DNA of 64,000 nucleotides from Streptomyces sp. R302 (GTDB lineage: Bacteria > Actinomycetota > Actinomycetes > Streptomycetales > Streptomycetaceae). The stretch's first letter is position 1, and each line of letters begins with the position of its first letter. This document shows, one piece after another, positions 1 to 8,920 of the stretch. The stretch is taken from contig NZ_JABBGE010000013.1 of NCBI RefSeq assembly GCF_012927245.1, positions 1 through 64,000 of the forward strand, given 5' to 3'. Below the pieces are notes generated by a model that did no database searches, was not told the DNA's origin, and worked only from the letters and a program-made list of their open reading frames with translations. The position numbers were made by a program, and so were the translations under genes.

Positions 1-240
1 CGGTGCTTTCCGGTCCCTTTCGCTTTCGCTCCGGGCCCTTCCGGCGTTTCCGACTCTATCAGATCCTTTCGGCGTCTGATTCCCAGTCAGCGGGGTTTGT
101 CTTCCGGGCTGTTGGGCCGTTCCGACGTCTCAAACCTTAGCGGATTCCTTCGGCGGCTCATAATCGAGTCGTTCGAATTGAATTTCGGCACGCCGAAATT
201 CATCCCGTGAGGGAGACCGTGCTGGGTTGAGGTGCCGCCA
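1..240 (-). promoter_or_regulatory. Probable rRNA operon promoter/leader region
   Basis: Read on the minus strand, this stretch contains a GATAGAGT box followed by GTCGGAAACGCC, and further upstream CGCTAAGGTTTGAGACGTCG. These repeated TAGAGT/TAAGGTT boxes, each followed by short purine-rich GGAA tracts, are the pattern I know from the multiple promoters and leader of Streptomyces 16S rRNA operons. Transcription would run off the left edge of the window, so 16S rRNA should lie just outside. A small hairpin (AATTTCGG / CCGAAATT) sits at 181-200. No protein gene is supported in 1-351. Confidence 0.55.
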
Positions 241-351
241 TCGCGGCGGGATGGCTGTCGCAGAACCGTTCCGGCTCCGTGACAACTCGGAGAACACTAC
301 GCGTCCCCCAGGGGGGTGTCAACCCTCCCCCAGGGGCGTCCGGCGGAGGTC

Positions 352-918
352 TCAGTCCAGGTCCGACAGCCGGCCGCCCGCGTCCGGCTGGGTCAGTTCC
401 ACCCTGCGCAGGAGGCGGATGAGGGCGTCGCCGAGGACGCCCCGCTCCTCGGGTTCGAGGTCCTGGAGGAGCTTCTCCTCGAAGTCGGTGGCCATGCGCA
501 TCGCCTCCAGCCACTTCGTACGGCCCTCGTCCGTGAGTTCGACGATCACGCGGACGCGGTTGTTCTCGTCGCGGTCGCGCGTGACCAGGCCCTCGCCGGC
601 CATGCGGTCGATGCGGTGGGTCATGGCGGCGGGCGTGAGGCCGAGGCGCTTCGCCAGCTCGCCGGGGCCCAGCCGGTAGGGGGCGCCGGAGAGGACGAGG
701 GTCTTGAGGACCTCCCACTCGGCGTTGCTGATGCCGAGGTCGGCGAGCTGGCGGCCGTACGCCACGTTCATCCGGCGGTTCAGCCGGCCGAGCGCGGAGA
801 CCACCTTCTCCACCTGGGGGTCCAGGTCGCGGTACTCGCGCTGATAGGCGGCGATCTGCTCGTCGAGCGTCGGCTCCTGCGCCTCGTGCGAGGCGGACCG
901 TTCCGGGGTGTCGGACAT
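352..918 (-). CDS. MarR-family transcriptional regulator
   Basis: This 188-residue protein has a winged helix-turn-helix at about residues 66-130. The recognition part reads LGLTPAAMTHRIDRM and is followed by the MarR wing (GLVTRDRDENNRVRV). The N-terminal 45 residues are acidic and probably form the dimerisation helix. It is transcribed divergently from the MFS transporter at 1055, which is the usual arrangement for a MarR repressor controlling an efflux pump. The 136-bp gap between them carries AT-rich TTAAGG/TTTAAG elements that could be the operator. The inducing ligand cannot be told from the sequence. Confidence 0.9.
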   Translation of the reverse strand: MSDTPERSASHEAQEPTLDEQIAAYQREYRDLDPQVEKVVSALGRLNRRMNVAYGRQLADLGISNAEWEVLKTLVLSGAPYRLGPGELAKRLGLTPAAMTHRIDRMAGEGLVTRDRDENNRVRVIVELTDEGRTKWLEAMRMATDFEEKLLQDLEPEERGVLGDALIRLLRRVELTQPDAGGRLSDLD

Positions 919-1054
919 GGGGGCGAGTATCCCACGGTCCTCGTTGGCGTTGAAGTCCTTCCATGTGTACTGTTAAGGATCGAACTTTAGGGTTTAAGTC
1001 TTCAGGGTTCAGGCGTACAGGGGTGAACCCGGGCCGGACCCGCGACCGAAGTGG
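919..1054 (+). promoter_or_regulatory. Divergent MarR/MFS control region
   Basis: A plausible promoter for the MFS gene has TTGAAG at 950-955 and TAAGGA about 18 bp downstream (974-979). Around it lie AT-rich repeats (TTAAGG, CTTTAGGG, TTTAAG) between 972 and 1000 that stand out from the GC-rich surroundings. They fit a MarR operator. This is inferred from position and composition only. Confidence 0.4.
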
Positions 1055-2353
1055 GTGAGTGTGACCAAGGCGAGGGGCGCGGCGATGCGCCGGATTCAGG
1101 CAGGCAGCGCGCTGAGTGCGTTCGGACTCGGCTTCACCGTGCCGTACCTCTATGTGTACGTGGCGCAGGTGCGGGATCTGGGCGCGACGACCGCGGGTGT
1201 GGTGCTGGCCGTCTTCGCCATGGCCGCGCTCGTGGTGCTGCCGTTCAGCGGGCGGGCGATCGACCGGCGCGGGCCCGTGCCCGTGCTGCTCGTCGCCTCC
1301 GGTCTGGCCGCGGTCGGTGCCGTGGGAATGGGGCTCGCGTCGAGCGTGCCGGCGGCGGTGGGTGCCGCCGCGCTGCTCGGTGCGGGAACGGCGGTGCTCC
1401 AGCCGGCGCTCGCCACGATGATCGTGTGGTGCTCCGAGCCCGCCCGGCGGACCCGTGCCTTCGCGCTCCAGTTCTTCCTGCAGAACCTCGGTCTGGGTGT
1501 CGGCGGTCTGATCGGCGGCCAGCTGGTCGACGTGAGCCGGCCCGACAGCTTCCTGCTGCTGTTCTCGATCGAGGCCGTGATGTTCCTGGTCCTCGCCGCG
1601 GTGGTGGGCACCGTGCGGATGGCCGGTTCGCCGGCGCTCCAGGGCGCGCGGCCCGCCGGCGGCGGCACGGGCGGCGGGATGCGGGCGCTCCTCGGCCACA
1701 AGGCGATGGTCCAGCTGTGCGTGCTCGGCTTCGTCCTCTTCTTCGCCTGCTACGGACAGTTCGAGTCGGGTCTTGCCGCGTACGGCACCGAGGCCGCGGG
1801 CATCGCGCCGTCGACGCTCGGCGTCGCGCTCGCCGCCAACACGGCGGTGATCGTCCTCGCGCAGTTCCTGGTGCTGAAGTTCGTGGAGCGCCGCAAGCGC
1901 ACCCGGGTGATCGCGACCGTGGGTCTGATCTGGGCGGTGGCGTGGCTCATCGCCGGGTACGCGGGCCTCGGGCACGGCAGCCAGGCGATGGCGACGGCCG
2001 CGTTCGTGTCCACGTACGCGCTGTTCGGTCTGGGCGAGGCGATGCTGTCGCCGACCGTGGCGCCGCTGGTCGCCGATCTGGCGCCGGAGTCGATGGTGGG
2101 CTCGTACAACTCGGCCTTCGCCCTGGTGAAGCAGCTGGCGCTGGCGGTCGGTCCGGCGGTGGGCGGTCCGATGGGGGCGTCGCTGCACGGTCCGTACATC
2201 GTGACCTTCGTGCTGTTCTCGCTGCTCGTCACGGTGCTCGCGGTGCGGCTCGGCCGGCAGCTCACGCCGGTGCAGAACCAGCCGGCGACGGCTGTGAAGC
2301 CCTCTCGGGTGGTGGCTCAGCACCAGCCCGAGCGGGAGACAGCCGCCGCGTAG
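1055..2353 (+). CDS. MFS transporter, probable drug efflux pump
   Basis: This is a 432-residue integral membrane protein with about 12 hydrophobic segments. The first follows a short basic N-terminus, and the MFS motif-A-like loop GRAIDRRGPVPVL lies between helices 2 and 3. The GTG start at 1055 is preferred; an internal ATG (MRRIQAG) ten codons on is an alternative. It is divergent from the MarR regulator, which suggests induced export of a small hydrophobic compound. It ends 8 bp from the convergent phosphatase stop. The substrate is unknown. Confidence 0.9.
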   Translation: MSVTKARGAAMRRIQAGSALSAFGLGFTVPYLYVYVAQVRDLGATTAGVVLAVFAMAALVVLPFSGRAIDRRGPVPVLLVASGLAAVGAVGMGLASSVPAAVGAAALLGAGTAVLQPALATMIVWCSEPARRTRAFALQFFLQNLGLGVGGLIGGQLVDVSRPDSFLLLFSIEAVMFLVLAAVVGTVRMAGSPALQGARPAGGGTGGGMRALLGHKAMVQLCVLGFVLFFACYGQFESGLAAYGTEAAGIAPSTLGVALAANTAVIVLAQFLVLKFVERRKRTRVIATVGLIWAVAWLIAGYAGLGHGSQAMATAAFVSTYALFGLGEAMLSPTVAPLVADLAPESMVGSYNSAFALVKQLALAVGPAVGGPMGASLHGPYIVTFVLFSLLVTVLAVRLGRQLTPVQNQPATAVKPSRVVAQHQPERETAAA

Positions 2354-2360
2354 GCGCGTT

Positions 2361-4070
2361 TCAGTCGCGGAGGGCGAATTCGCACCACACCGCTTTGCCG
2401 CCGCCGGGAGTGCGGCGGCTGCCCCAGGACGAGGCGATCGTCGCGATGATGGAGATCCCGCGGCCCGCCTCGTCCTCCGTTTCCGCCCTGCGGCGGCGCG
2501 GGAGGTGGTCGTCGCCGTCGGTGACCTCGATGATCAGGCGGCGGTCGGTGCGGCGCAGCCGCAGGCGCATGGGCGGGGTGCCGTGCTGGAGGCTGTTGGC
2601 GACGAGTTCGCTGGTGGCGAGGACGCCGAGGTCGCGGAGTTCGACGGGGAAGCGCCAGGAGGAGAGGACTCCGGAGGCGAAGGCACGCGCGCGTGGGGCG
2701 GCCTCGACGCCGCCGAGGAGTTCCAGGGCCGCGTTGTGGAAGAGCTCGGCGTCGGCGCCGTCGCGGGCGGGGTGCTGGACGACGAGGACGGCGACGTCGT
2801 CGTCGTGTTCGGCGGTGACGCCGAGGGCGCGGAGCAGCCGGCCGCAGATCACCTGGGGGGTGCCGCCGGCGCCGGCGAGCGCGCGGGCGAGGGCGTCGAC
2901 GCCCTCGTCGATGTCCTCGCGGCGGCGCTCGACCAGGCCGTCGGTGTAGAGGACGGCGGTGGATCCGGGGGGCAGGGCGATGGAGCCGGAGGTGTGCAGC
3001 CAGCCGCCGGTGCCGAGCGGGGGTCCGGTGGGGTCGCCGGCCTTGCGGACGGTGCCGTCCTCGTCGCGGACGAGGATCGGGAGGTGGCCGGCGGAGGCGT
3101 AGACGAGCTTGCCCTCGTTGGGGTCGTGGACGGCGTAGACGCAGGTGGCGATCTGGCTGGCGTCGATCTCGGCGGCGAGGCCGTCGAGGAGCTGCAGGAC
3201 CTCGTGCGGGGGCAGGTCCAGGCGGGCGTAGGCGCGGACGGCGGTGCGGAGCTGGCCCATGACGGCGGCGGCGCGGACGCCCCGGCCCATGACGTCTCCG
3301 ATGACGAGGGCGGTGCGGCCGGCGCCGAGGGTGATGACGTCGTACCAGTCGCCGCCGACGGCGGCGTCGGCGACGCCGGGCTGGTAGGTGGCGGCGATCC
3401 GCAGGTCGTCGGGCTGCTCCAGCTCCTGCGGGAGGAGGGAGCGCTGGAGGGTGACGGCGGTCTCGCGGTGGCGGCGCTCGCTGGCGCGGAGCCGCTCGGC
3501 GGCCTCGGCGTGGTCGGTGACGTCGGCGGCGTGGACGAGGACGCCGGCGCCGTCGAGGTGCGGGCTGTCGACGGGGAGGCAGGTGACGGTGTACGAGCCG
3601 CCGTCGGTGGTGCGGCGGGACTTCACGGTGCGGGGCTTGCCGCTGCGCAGGACCTGGTCGAGGAGGGGCAGCAGGCCGAGCTCCTCGGCCTCGGGGCAGG
3701 TGGCGGCGACGGTGGCGCCCGGGGTGCGGGGGCCGAAGGCGGAGGCGTACGCCTCGTTGACGTACGCGATGCGGTGCTCGGGGCCGTACACGAGGGCGAC
3801 GAGGCCGGGGAGCCGGCCGAGGAGGTCCCTTACGGAGAAGTCCTCCAGGGCGGGGACGTCACCGGGGTCGGCGTCCTCGGCGGGGTGCTCCGCCTGCGGA
3901 CCGTACTCACCGCGGGCTGCGGGCACGGAGCCTTCGGTCCCCCGGGCCGCGCGGCGCTGCGTGCCGGGGAGCCGGGCGCTCCAACGGGTGAAGTTCACGG
4001 ATCTGTATGCCTCGTGGTGTCGGTGCCGTGCGGAGTCACGCTGTGCAGGTGTGAGCCCACCTATGGTCAC
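2361..4070 (-). CDS. PAS - PP2C (SpoIIE-type) phosphatase - anti-sigma ATPase protein
   Basis: This 569-residue cytoplasmic signalling protein has three parts. A PAS domain lies at about residues 80-190 (VALVYGPEHRIAYVNEAY). A PP2C/SpoIIE phosphatase core lies at about 225-440, with metal-binding signatures GGDWYDV and VIGDVMGRG and a later YTDGLVERR. A HATPase_c module of the RsbW kinase type lies at about 455-569, with an N-box-like ELVANSLQHG and a GRGISII segment. Such proteins usually set the phosphorylation state of anti-anti-sigma factors. The GTG start at 4070 gives a long basic N-terminus; a GTG about 23 codons later (VNFTRW) is also possible. It lies tail-to-tail with the MFS gene. 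Confidence 0.9.
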   Translation of the reverse strand: MTIGGLTPAQRDSARHRHHEAYRSVNFTRWSARLPGTQRRAARGTEGSVPAARGEYGPQAEHPAEDADPGDVPALEDFSVRDLLGRLPGLVALVYGPEHRIAYVNEAYASAFGPRTPGATVAATCPEAEELGLLPLLDQVLRSGKPRTVKSRRTTDGGSYTVTCLPVDSPHLDGAGVLVHAADVTDHAEAAERLRASERRHRETAVTLQRSLLPQELEQPDDLRIAATYQPGVADAAVGGDWYDVITLGAGRTALVIGDVMGRGVRAAAVMGQLRTAVRAYARLDLPPHEVLQLLDGLAAEIDASQIATCVYAVHDPNEGKLVYASAGHLPILVRDEDGTVRKAGDPTGPPLGTGGWLHTSGSIALPPGSTAVLYTDGLVERRREDIDEGVDALARALAGAGGTPQVICGRLLRALGVTAEHDDDVAVLVVQHPARDGADAELFHNAALELLGGVEAAPRARAFASGVLSSWRFPVELRDLGVLATSELVANSLQHGTPPMRLRLRRTDRRLIIEVTDGDDHLPRRRRAETEDEAGRGISIIATIASSWGSRRTPGGGKAVWCEFALRD

Positions 4071-4104
4071 ACGTCCAGTGTGGACGAGTGCACTGACAGT
4101 GATG

Positions 4105-5508
4105 TCAGGAGGACGCCCCGTCTTTCCCTTCGGGGCGGGGGCCGGGGGGTGGGGGCGGGGGTGGTGCGGCCGCGAGTTCGAATTCGGCTCTGGGGTGTTC
4201 CAGGGAGCCGAGGGAGACGATCTCGCGCTTGAAGAGGCCGGAGAGGGTCCATTCGGCGAGGACGCGGGCCTTGCGGTTGGCGGTGGGCATCCGGCTGAGG
4301 TGGTAGGCGCGGTGCATGAGCCAGGCCGGATATCCCTTGAGTTTGCGTCCGTACACGTGGGCGACGCCCTTGTGGAGGCCGAGGGAGGCGACGGAGCCGG
4401 CGTACGCGTGCGTGTACTCCTTGAGCGGGCGGCCGTGGAGGGAGGCGGCGAGGTTCTCGGCGAGGACCTTGGCCTGGCGGACGGCGTGCTGGGCGTTGGG
4501 CGCGCAGGGGGTGCCGGGGTCCTTCGCGGTGAGGTCGGGGACGGTGGCGGCGTCGCCGGCCGCCCACGCGTGCGGGGTGTCCGCGACGGTGAGGTGGGGG
4601 GTGCAGCGGATCCGGCCGCGCTCGTCGCGGGGGAGGTCGGTGGCGGCGAGGACGGGGGCGGGTCTGACGCCGGCGGTCCAGACGACGGTGCGGGTGGGCA
4701 GGCGGGTGCCGTCGCTGAGGACGGCGACGCGGTCCTCGCAGCCGTCGAGGCGGGTGTTCAGGCGGACGTCGATGTTCCGGCCGCGGAGCTCGCGGATCGC
4801 GTAGCCGCCCATCTCCTCGCCGACCTCGGGGAGGATCCGGCCGGCGGCCTCGACGAGGACCCATCTCAGGTCCTCGGGCTTGACGTTGTGGTAGTAGCGG
4901 GTGGCGTACCGGGCCATGTCCTCCAGCTCGGCGAGGGCCTCCACGCCCGCGTACCCGCCGCCGACGAAGACGAAGGTGAGGGCGGCGTCGCGGAGGGCGG
5001 GGTCGCGGGTGGAGGAGGCGATGTCGAGCTGTTCCAGGACGTGGTTGCGCAGGCCGATCGCCTCCTCGACGGTCTTGAAGCCGATGCCGTGTTCGGCGAG
5101 GCCGGGGACCGGGAGGGTGCGGGAGACCGAGCCGGGGGCGAGGACGAGTTCGTCGTAGGTGAGGGCGACCGGGCCGGCGCCCTCCTCGTCGGTGGCGAGG
5201 GTGGTGAGGATCGCGGTGCGCTTGGCGTGGTCGATGGACTCGACCTCTCCGATGAGGAGGCGGCAGCGGTCCAGGACGCGGCGGAGCGGGACGACGACGT
5301 GGCGCGGCGAGAGCGAGCCGGCGGCGGCCTCGGGGAGGAACGGCTGGTACGTCATGTACGGGTCGGGGGTGACCACCACGATCTCGGCGGAGCCGCCGCC
5401 GAGCTCCGTCCTGAGCTGCCGCTGGAGGCGCAGCGCGGTGTACATGCCGACGTAGCCACCGCCGACCACGAGAATGCGCGCAGGTTCGGTCACCGTCCCA
5501 TGAGGCAT
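4105..5508 (-). CDS. ndh: Type II NADH dehydrogenase (FAD pyridine nucleotide-disulphide oxidoreductase)
   Basis: A 467-residue flavoprotein of NDH-2 type. The FAD-binding Rossmann motif VVGGGYVGMYTA is at the N-terminus. A second nucleotide-binding motif, FVFVGGGYAGVEA, lies near the middle and binds NADH. The segment HAWAAGDAA is the usual second FAD contact. It would oxidise NADH and reduce menaquinone at the inner face of the membrane without pumping protons. The ATG at 5508 was chosen because the reading frame upstream of it has no flavoprotein similarity and runs into the promoter region. It is divergent from the AtrA-like regulator, an arrangement I recall as conserved in Streptomyces. 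Confidence 0.88.
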   Translation of the reverse strand: MPHGTVTEPARILVVGGGYVGMYTALRLQRQLRTELGGGSAEIVVVTPDPYMTYQPFLPEAAAGSLSPRHVVVPLRRVLDRCRLLIGEVESIDHAKRTAILTTLATDEEGAGPVALTYDELVLAPGSVSRTLPVPGLAEHGIGFKTVEEAIGLRNHVLEQLDIASSTRDPALRDAALTFVFVGGGYAGVEALAELEDMARYATRYYHNVKPEDLRWVLVEAAGRILPEVGEEMGGYAIRELRGRNIDVRLNTRLDGCEDRVAVLSDGTRLPTRTVVWTAGVRPAPVLAATDLPRDERGRIRCTPHLTVADTPHAWAAGDAATVPDLTAKDPGTPCAPNAQHAVRQAKVLAENLAASLHGRPLKEYTHAYAGSVASLGLHKGVAHVYGRKLKGYPAWLMHRAYHLSRMPTANRKARVLAEWTLSGLFKREIVSLGSLEHPRAEFELAAAPPPPPPPGPRPEGKDGASS

Positions 5509-5831
5509 CGCCGTCCGGGGTTTGTCCACAGGCCCGACGAATTGTGTGACCGGAGGGGTACGGAGGCGCGGGGTGGCGCGCGCGGGGCGACCGAGTGCAA
5601 CGGCGCAGGTCACGGCGGGCGTGGGTGGTGAGCAGGGTGGTGCGAATCGGGCGGCTCCGGCGCTTTGCTCCGATCGGGGGGCGCACCATCCGGAGCTCCC
5701 CCTTCTGAATTGACCCGGACTCAACTATGTTCGTAGTTCGTCGGGGTGTCGGGTCGGCGTGCGCGCGGACCGCTTGCGCACATCGGCCGGGAGCCCCGTA
5801 TCAGGGCGGGGAGTCTCCGGGGGGAGACATC
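5509..5831 (+). promoter_or_regulatory. Divergent ndh / AtrA-like intergenic region with promoter
   Basis: There is no gene in this 323-bp stretch. A candidate promoter for the downstream TetR gene has TTGACC at 5711-5716 and TAGTTC at 5735-5740 (18-bp spacer). The -10 overlaps an imperfect inverted repeat AACTA-N6-TAGTT (5724-5739), which could serve as an autoregulatory TetR operator. The purine-rich GGGGAGA just before 5832 is the ribosome-binding site. Confidence 0.45.
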
Positions 5832-6677
5832 ATGAGCGGGGGAACGCTTATGCAGATTCAGGATTCTCGTTGGCAGTCCGTCGTCGGCGCCGAGCGCGAC
5901 GACAGGGGTGCGGGGGCCGTGGCCTCCGTGCCGACGGCCGGTGGCGCGCTGGCCGGCGGCACCGTCGCGGGCGCGGGCACGGTCGTGAACGGCCCGGGTT
6001 CGGGTGGCCGCGCGGCGCCGCTGCGGGTCGACGCGCAGCGCAATCTGGAGCACGTGCTCCGCGCGGCGCGCGAGGTCTTCGGCGAACTCGGTTACGGGGC
6101 GCCGATGGAGGACGTGGCGCGGCGCGCCCGCGTGGGCGTGGGCACCGTGTACCGGCGCTTCCCCAGCAAGGACGTGCTGGTGCGGCGGATAGCCGAGGAG
6201 GAGACCGCGCGGCTGACCGAGCAGGCGCGGGCCGCCCTCGGTCAGGAGGACGAGCCGTGGTCGGCGCTCTCGCGCTTCCTGCGGACGTCGGTGGCCTCGG
6301 GTGCCGGGCGGCTGCTGCCGCCGCAGGTGCTGCGGGTCGGTGTGGACGAGCCGGTGCTGCCGGTGGACGACGCCGAGGGCGGGGCCCGGGTGCCGTACCA
6401 GCGGGGGCTCGGCGAGCAGGCCGACGCGCGCGTGGTGGCGCCCCGGGCGGTTCCGGCGGGCGAGCGGGACGACGCCGGTGCGGCGGAGCTCCTGGAGGTC
6501 GTCGGCCGGCTCGTCGACCGGGCCCGTGAGGCGGGCGAGCTGCGGACGGACGTGACCGTGGCCGACGTCCTGCTGGTCATCGCCACCTCGGCCCCGGCGC
6601 TGCCGGACGCGGCCCAGCAGGCGGCGGCCTCGGCCCGCCTTCTGGACATCCTCCTGGAGGGCCTGCGCTCCCGGTGA
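5832..6677 (+). CDS. atrA: TetR-family regulator, probable AtrA orthologue
   Basis: A 281-residue TetR/AcrR regulator. It has an unusually long Gly/Ala-rich N-terminal extension of about 60 residues, then the HTH (DVARRARVGVGTVYRRFPSK) at roughly residues 85-110, then an all-alpha ligand domain. The ATG at 5832 follows a good GGGGAGA site. AtrA in S. coelicolor is a TetR activator of actII-ORF4 and other secondary-metabolite and sugar-uptake genes, and it lies divergent from an NADH dehydrogenase gene exactly as here. The assignment rests on this synteny and on domain type, not on an alignment, so the symbol is probable rather than certain. Confidence 0.72.
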   Translation: MSGGTLMQIQDSRWQSVVGAERDDRGAGAVASVPTAGGALAGGTVAGAGTVVNGPGSGGRAAPLRVDAQRNLEHVLRAAREVFGELGYGAPMEDVARRARVGVGTVYRRFPSKDVLVRRIAEEETARLTEQARAALGQEDEPWSALSRFLRTSVASGAGRLLPPQVLRVGVDEPVLPVDDAEGGARVPYQRGLGEQADARVVAPRAVPAGERDDAGAAELLEVVGRLVDRAREAGELRTDVTVADVLLVIATSAPALPDAAQQAAASARLLDILLEGLRSR

Positions 6678-6907
6678 CACGATCCGGCCGCCCGCCGGGC
6701 CTCCGGGCCGGGCGGGCGCTCCGGGCCGGGCGGACGCTCTGGGCCGGGCGGGCCAAGGAGCATGACACGAACGCGTGAGCGGTTACGCGGCGATGCGGGA
6801 AATCGCCCCGGACGAGTGGTAAGTGGACGCGACGCTTCGGCATGCCCGCGTCGTGTGGCACTCTTGCCCGGTGTTCGGGTCTGCGCAGGCGTACGGGGGC
6901 TTCCGCG

Positions 6908-8920
6908 ATGAGCGGTGACGGTCGGGACGATCCGCTGAGTGGCGGCGGCTCCACGGAGACCCCGGGCCCGCCCGCCGGGCACGTACCGAGCCAGGGAGGC
7001 CCCGGCGGCTCCCCGGGAGCACCGCACGGACCGGGCGAACCGAGCGTGCCGCAGCAGCGCGAGGCGCGCTCCCCGGGCGCCGCGCCCGTCGCCGTACCGG
7101 CTCCCGGAACCGACGGCGTACCCGACGGGGACCCGCCGGACGACGGCGAGGGGCTGCTGCCGCCGCCCCGGGAGACCGCACCCTCCGACGCCGATCTGAT
7201 CCAGCGCATGCGGGACGGCGACGACTCCGCGTACGAGGAGCTGTTCCGCCGCCACTCGGAGGCCGTACGCCGCTACGCCAGGACCTGCTGCCGGGACGCG
7301 CACACCGCCGACGACCTCACCGCCGAGGTCTTCGCCCGCACCCTCCAGGCCGTGCGCGGCGGTGCCGGGCCCGAACAGGCCGTCCGCGCCTATCTGATGA
7401 CCACCGTCCGGCGGGTCGGCGCGGCCTGGGTCAAGACCCAGAAGCGCGAGCACCTCGTCGAGGACTTCGCCGTCTTCGCCGCCGACGCCGCCCGCTCCTC
7501 GGAGGTCTCCGACCAGGACACCATGGACCTCGGCGCCGAGGTCCGGGCCATGCAGGAGGCCGAACAGTCGCTGGCCATGCAGGCGTTCCGCTCGCTGCCC
7601 GAGCGCTGGCAGGCCGTCCTGTGGCACACCACCGTCGAGGAGGAGTCGCCCAGCGAGGTCGCCCCCCTCTTCGGCCTCACCGCCAACGCCACCGCCGTCC
7701 TCGCCAGCCGCGCCCGCGAGGGCCTCAAGCAGGCCTACCTCCAGGCGCACGTCAGCCAGGCGCTCACCGCCGGCGGCGACTGCGCCCGGTACGCCGACCG
7801 GCTCGGCGCCTACGCGCGCGGCGGACTGCGGATGCGGGCCGAGCGCGGCCTGCGCAAGCACCTCGACGAGTGCGCCAAGTGCCGGGTCGCCGCCGGCGAA
7901 CTCGCCCACGTCAACGCCGGGATCCCGGCGCTCCTCCCGATCGCCGTCATCGGCTGGTTCGCCGCCGGGTACTCCCTCAAGGCCGCCGGCATCGTCGCCG
8001 GCGGCGCGGTGGGCGCGGCCGGCGCGGGCGCCGCGGCGGCCGCCACCGGCGGGACGACGTCCGGCGCCGCCTCCGGCGGGGCCGCCGCCGAGGGACTCGG
8101 CGCGCCCGCCAAGGCCGGGATCGCCGCCGCCGCGGCCGTCGCCGCCGCGGCCGGGCTCGTCTGGGCGATGACCGGCGACCCGCAGCCCGTCGCCGCACCG
8201 AAGCCGCTGCCGACGACCGCCGCCCCCACGACGCCCGCGCCCCCGCCGCCGCCCGTGGTGAAGCCCGAGCCCAAGCCGGTGGTGCCGCCCGCGCCGAAGC
8301 CCGAGCCGAAGCCGGTGGTGACGACGCCCCCGCCGCCGAAGCCCGTCGTGAAGCCGAAGCCGAAGCCGGTCGTGAAGCCGGTGGTGAACCCCTCGCCGAC
8401 ACCCCCGCCGCCCAGCCCCACGCCGACGCCGACACCGACCCCCACCCCGCCGCCGACGACACCTCCCCCGCCGCCCCCGCCCGCCTACTACCAGGTCGAC
8501 GAGCTGAAGTACGAGGCCTTCGGCGACGGCAGCAGACCCGAGGTCGTCCAGGAGGGCGGCACCTGGATGTGGGCGCGCGACGGCATGTCGATCGGCGACA
8601 CCACGTACGCGTACGGCGTCAGCGTGCACGCCCCGTCCTCGCTGCTCATCCGCCTCAACCGGCAGTGCACGAGCTACGACGCGATGGTCGGCGTCGACGA
8701 CCTCAGCGCCCCGCTCGGCCCCGGCGGCGTCCGCTTCTCCGTCTACGGCGACGGGCAGCGGCTCTGGCGCTCCCCCGTCGTCCGGCCGGGCGACCCGGCG
8801 CTCCCCGTCCACGTGGACATCACCGGCCGCTCCACGGTGCGGCTCGTGGTGGAGGAGCACACGCCCTTCGGGCGCGCCGCCGTCGCCGACTGGGCGGAGT
8901 CCCGGATCAGTTGCTCCTGA
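6908..8920 (+). CDS. Sigma-70 (ECF) factor fused to zinc anti-sigma domain, membrane region and NPCBM domain
   Basis: This 670-residue protein combines parts that are normally separate. A Pro/Gly-rich leader spans residues 1-90. Sigma region 2 is at about 95-150 (LIQRMRDGDDSAYEELFRRH). Sigma region 4 is at about 228-280. A zinc-type anti-sigma motif with H-x3-C-x2-C (HLDECAKC) lies near 318-325. Hydrophobic stretches are at about 338-390 and 403-421, followed by a Pro/Lys/Thr-rich linker (430-525). The C-terminal NPCBM-type carbohydrate-binding domain covers about 527-670 (YGVSVHAPSSLLIRL, VGVDD, VYGDGQRLW). The design suggests a membrane-tethered sigma factor that senses the cell surface directly. 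Which side of the membrane the C-terminus faces depends on whether one or two helices cross. The ATG at 6908 fits the domain start. It overlaps the convergent AfsR-like gene by 14 bp. Confidence 0.88.
   Translation: MSGDGRDDPLSGGGSTETPGPPAGHVPSQGGPGGSPGAPHGPGEPSVPQQREARSPGAAPVAVPAPGTDGVPDGDPPDDGEGLLPPPRETAPSDADLIQRMRDGDDSAYEELFRRHSEAVRRYARTCCRDAHTADDLTAEVFARTLQAVRGGAGPEQAVRAYLMTTVRRVGAAWVKTQKREHLVEDFAVFAADAARSSEVSDQDTMDLGAEVRAMQEAEQSLAMQAFRSLPERWQAVLWHTTVEEESPSEVAPLFGLTANATAVLASRAREGLKQAYLQAHVSQALTAGGDCARYADRLGAYARGGLRMRAERGLRKHLDECAKCRVAAGELAHVNAGIPALLPIAVIGWFAAGYSLKAAGIVAGGAVGAAGAGAAAAATGGTTSGAASGGAAAEGLGAPAKAGIAAAAAVAAAAGLVWAMTGDPQPVAAPKPLPTTAAPTTPAPPPPPVVKPEPKPVVPPAPKPEPKPVVTTPPPPKPVVKPKPKPVVKPVVNPSPTPPPPSPTPTPTPTPTPPPTTPPPPPPPAYYQVDELKYEAFGDGSRPEVVQEGGTWMWARDGMSIGDTTYAYGVSVHAPSSLLIRLNRQCTSYDAMVGVDDLSAPLGPGGVRFSVYGDGQRLWRSPVVRPGDPALPVHVDITGRSTVRLVVEEHTPFGRAAVADWAESRISCS

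Noticed and set aside
200..2323. Long minus-strand reading frame opposite the MFS gene
   Set aside because: An Arg/His/Gly-rich antisense shadow caused by GC-biased third positions; the sense strand encodes clear MarR and MFS proteins.
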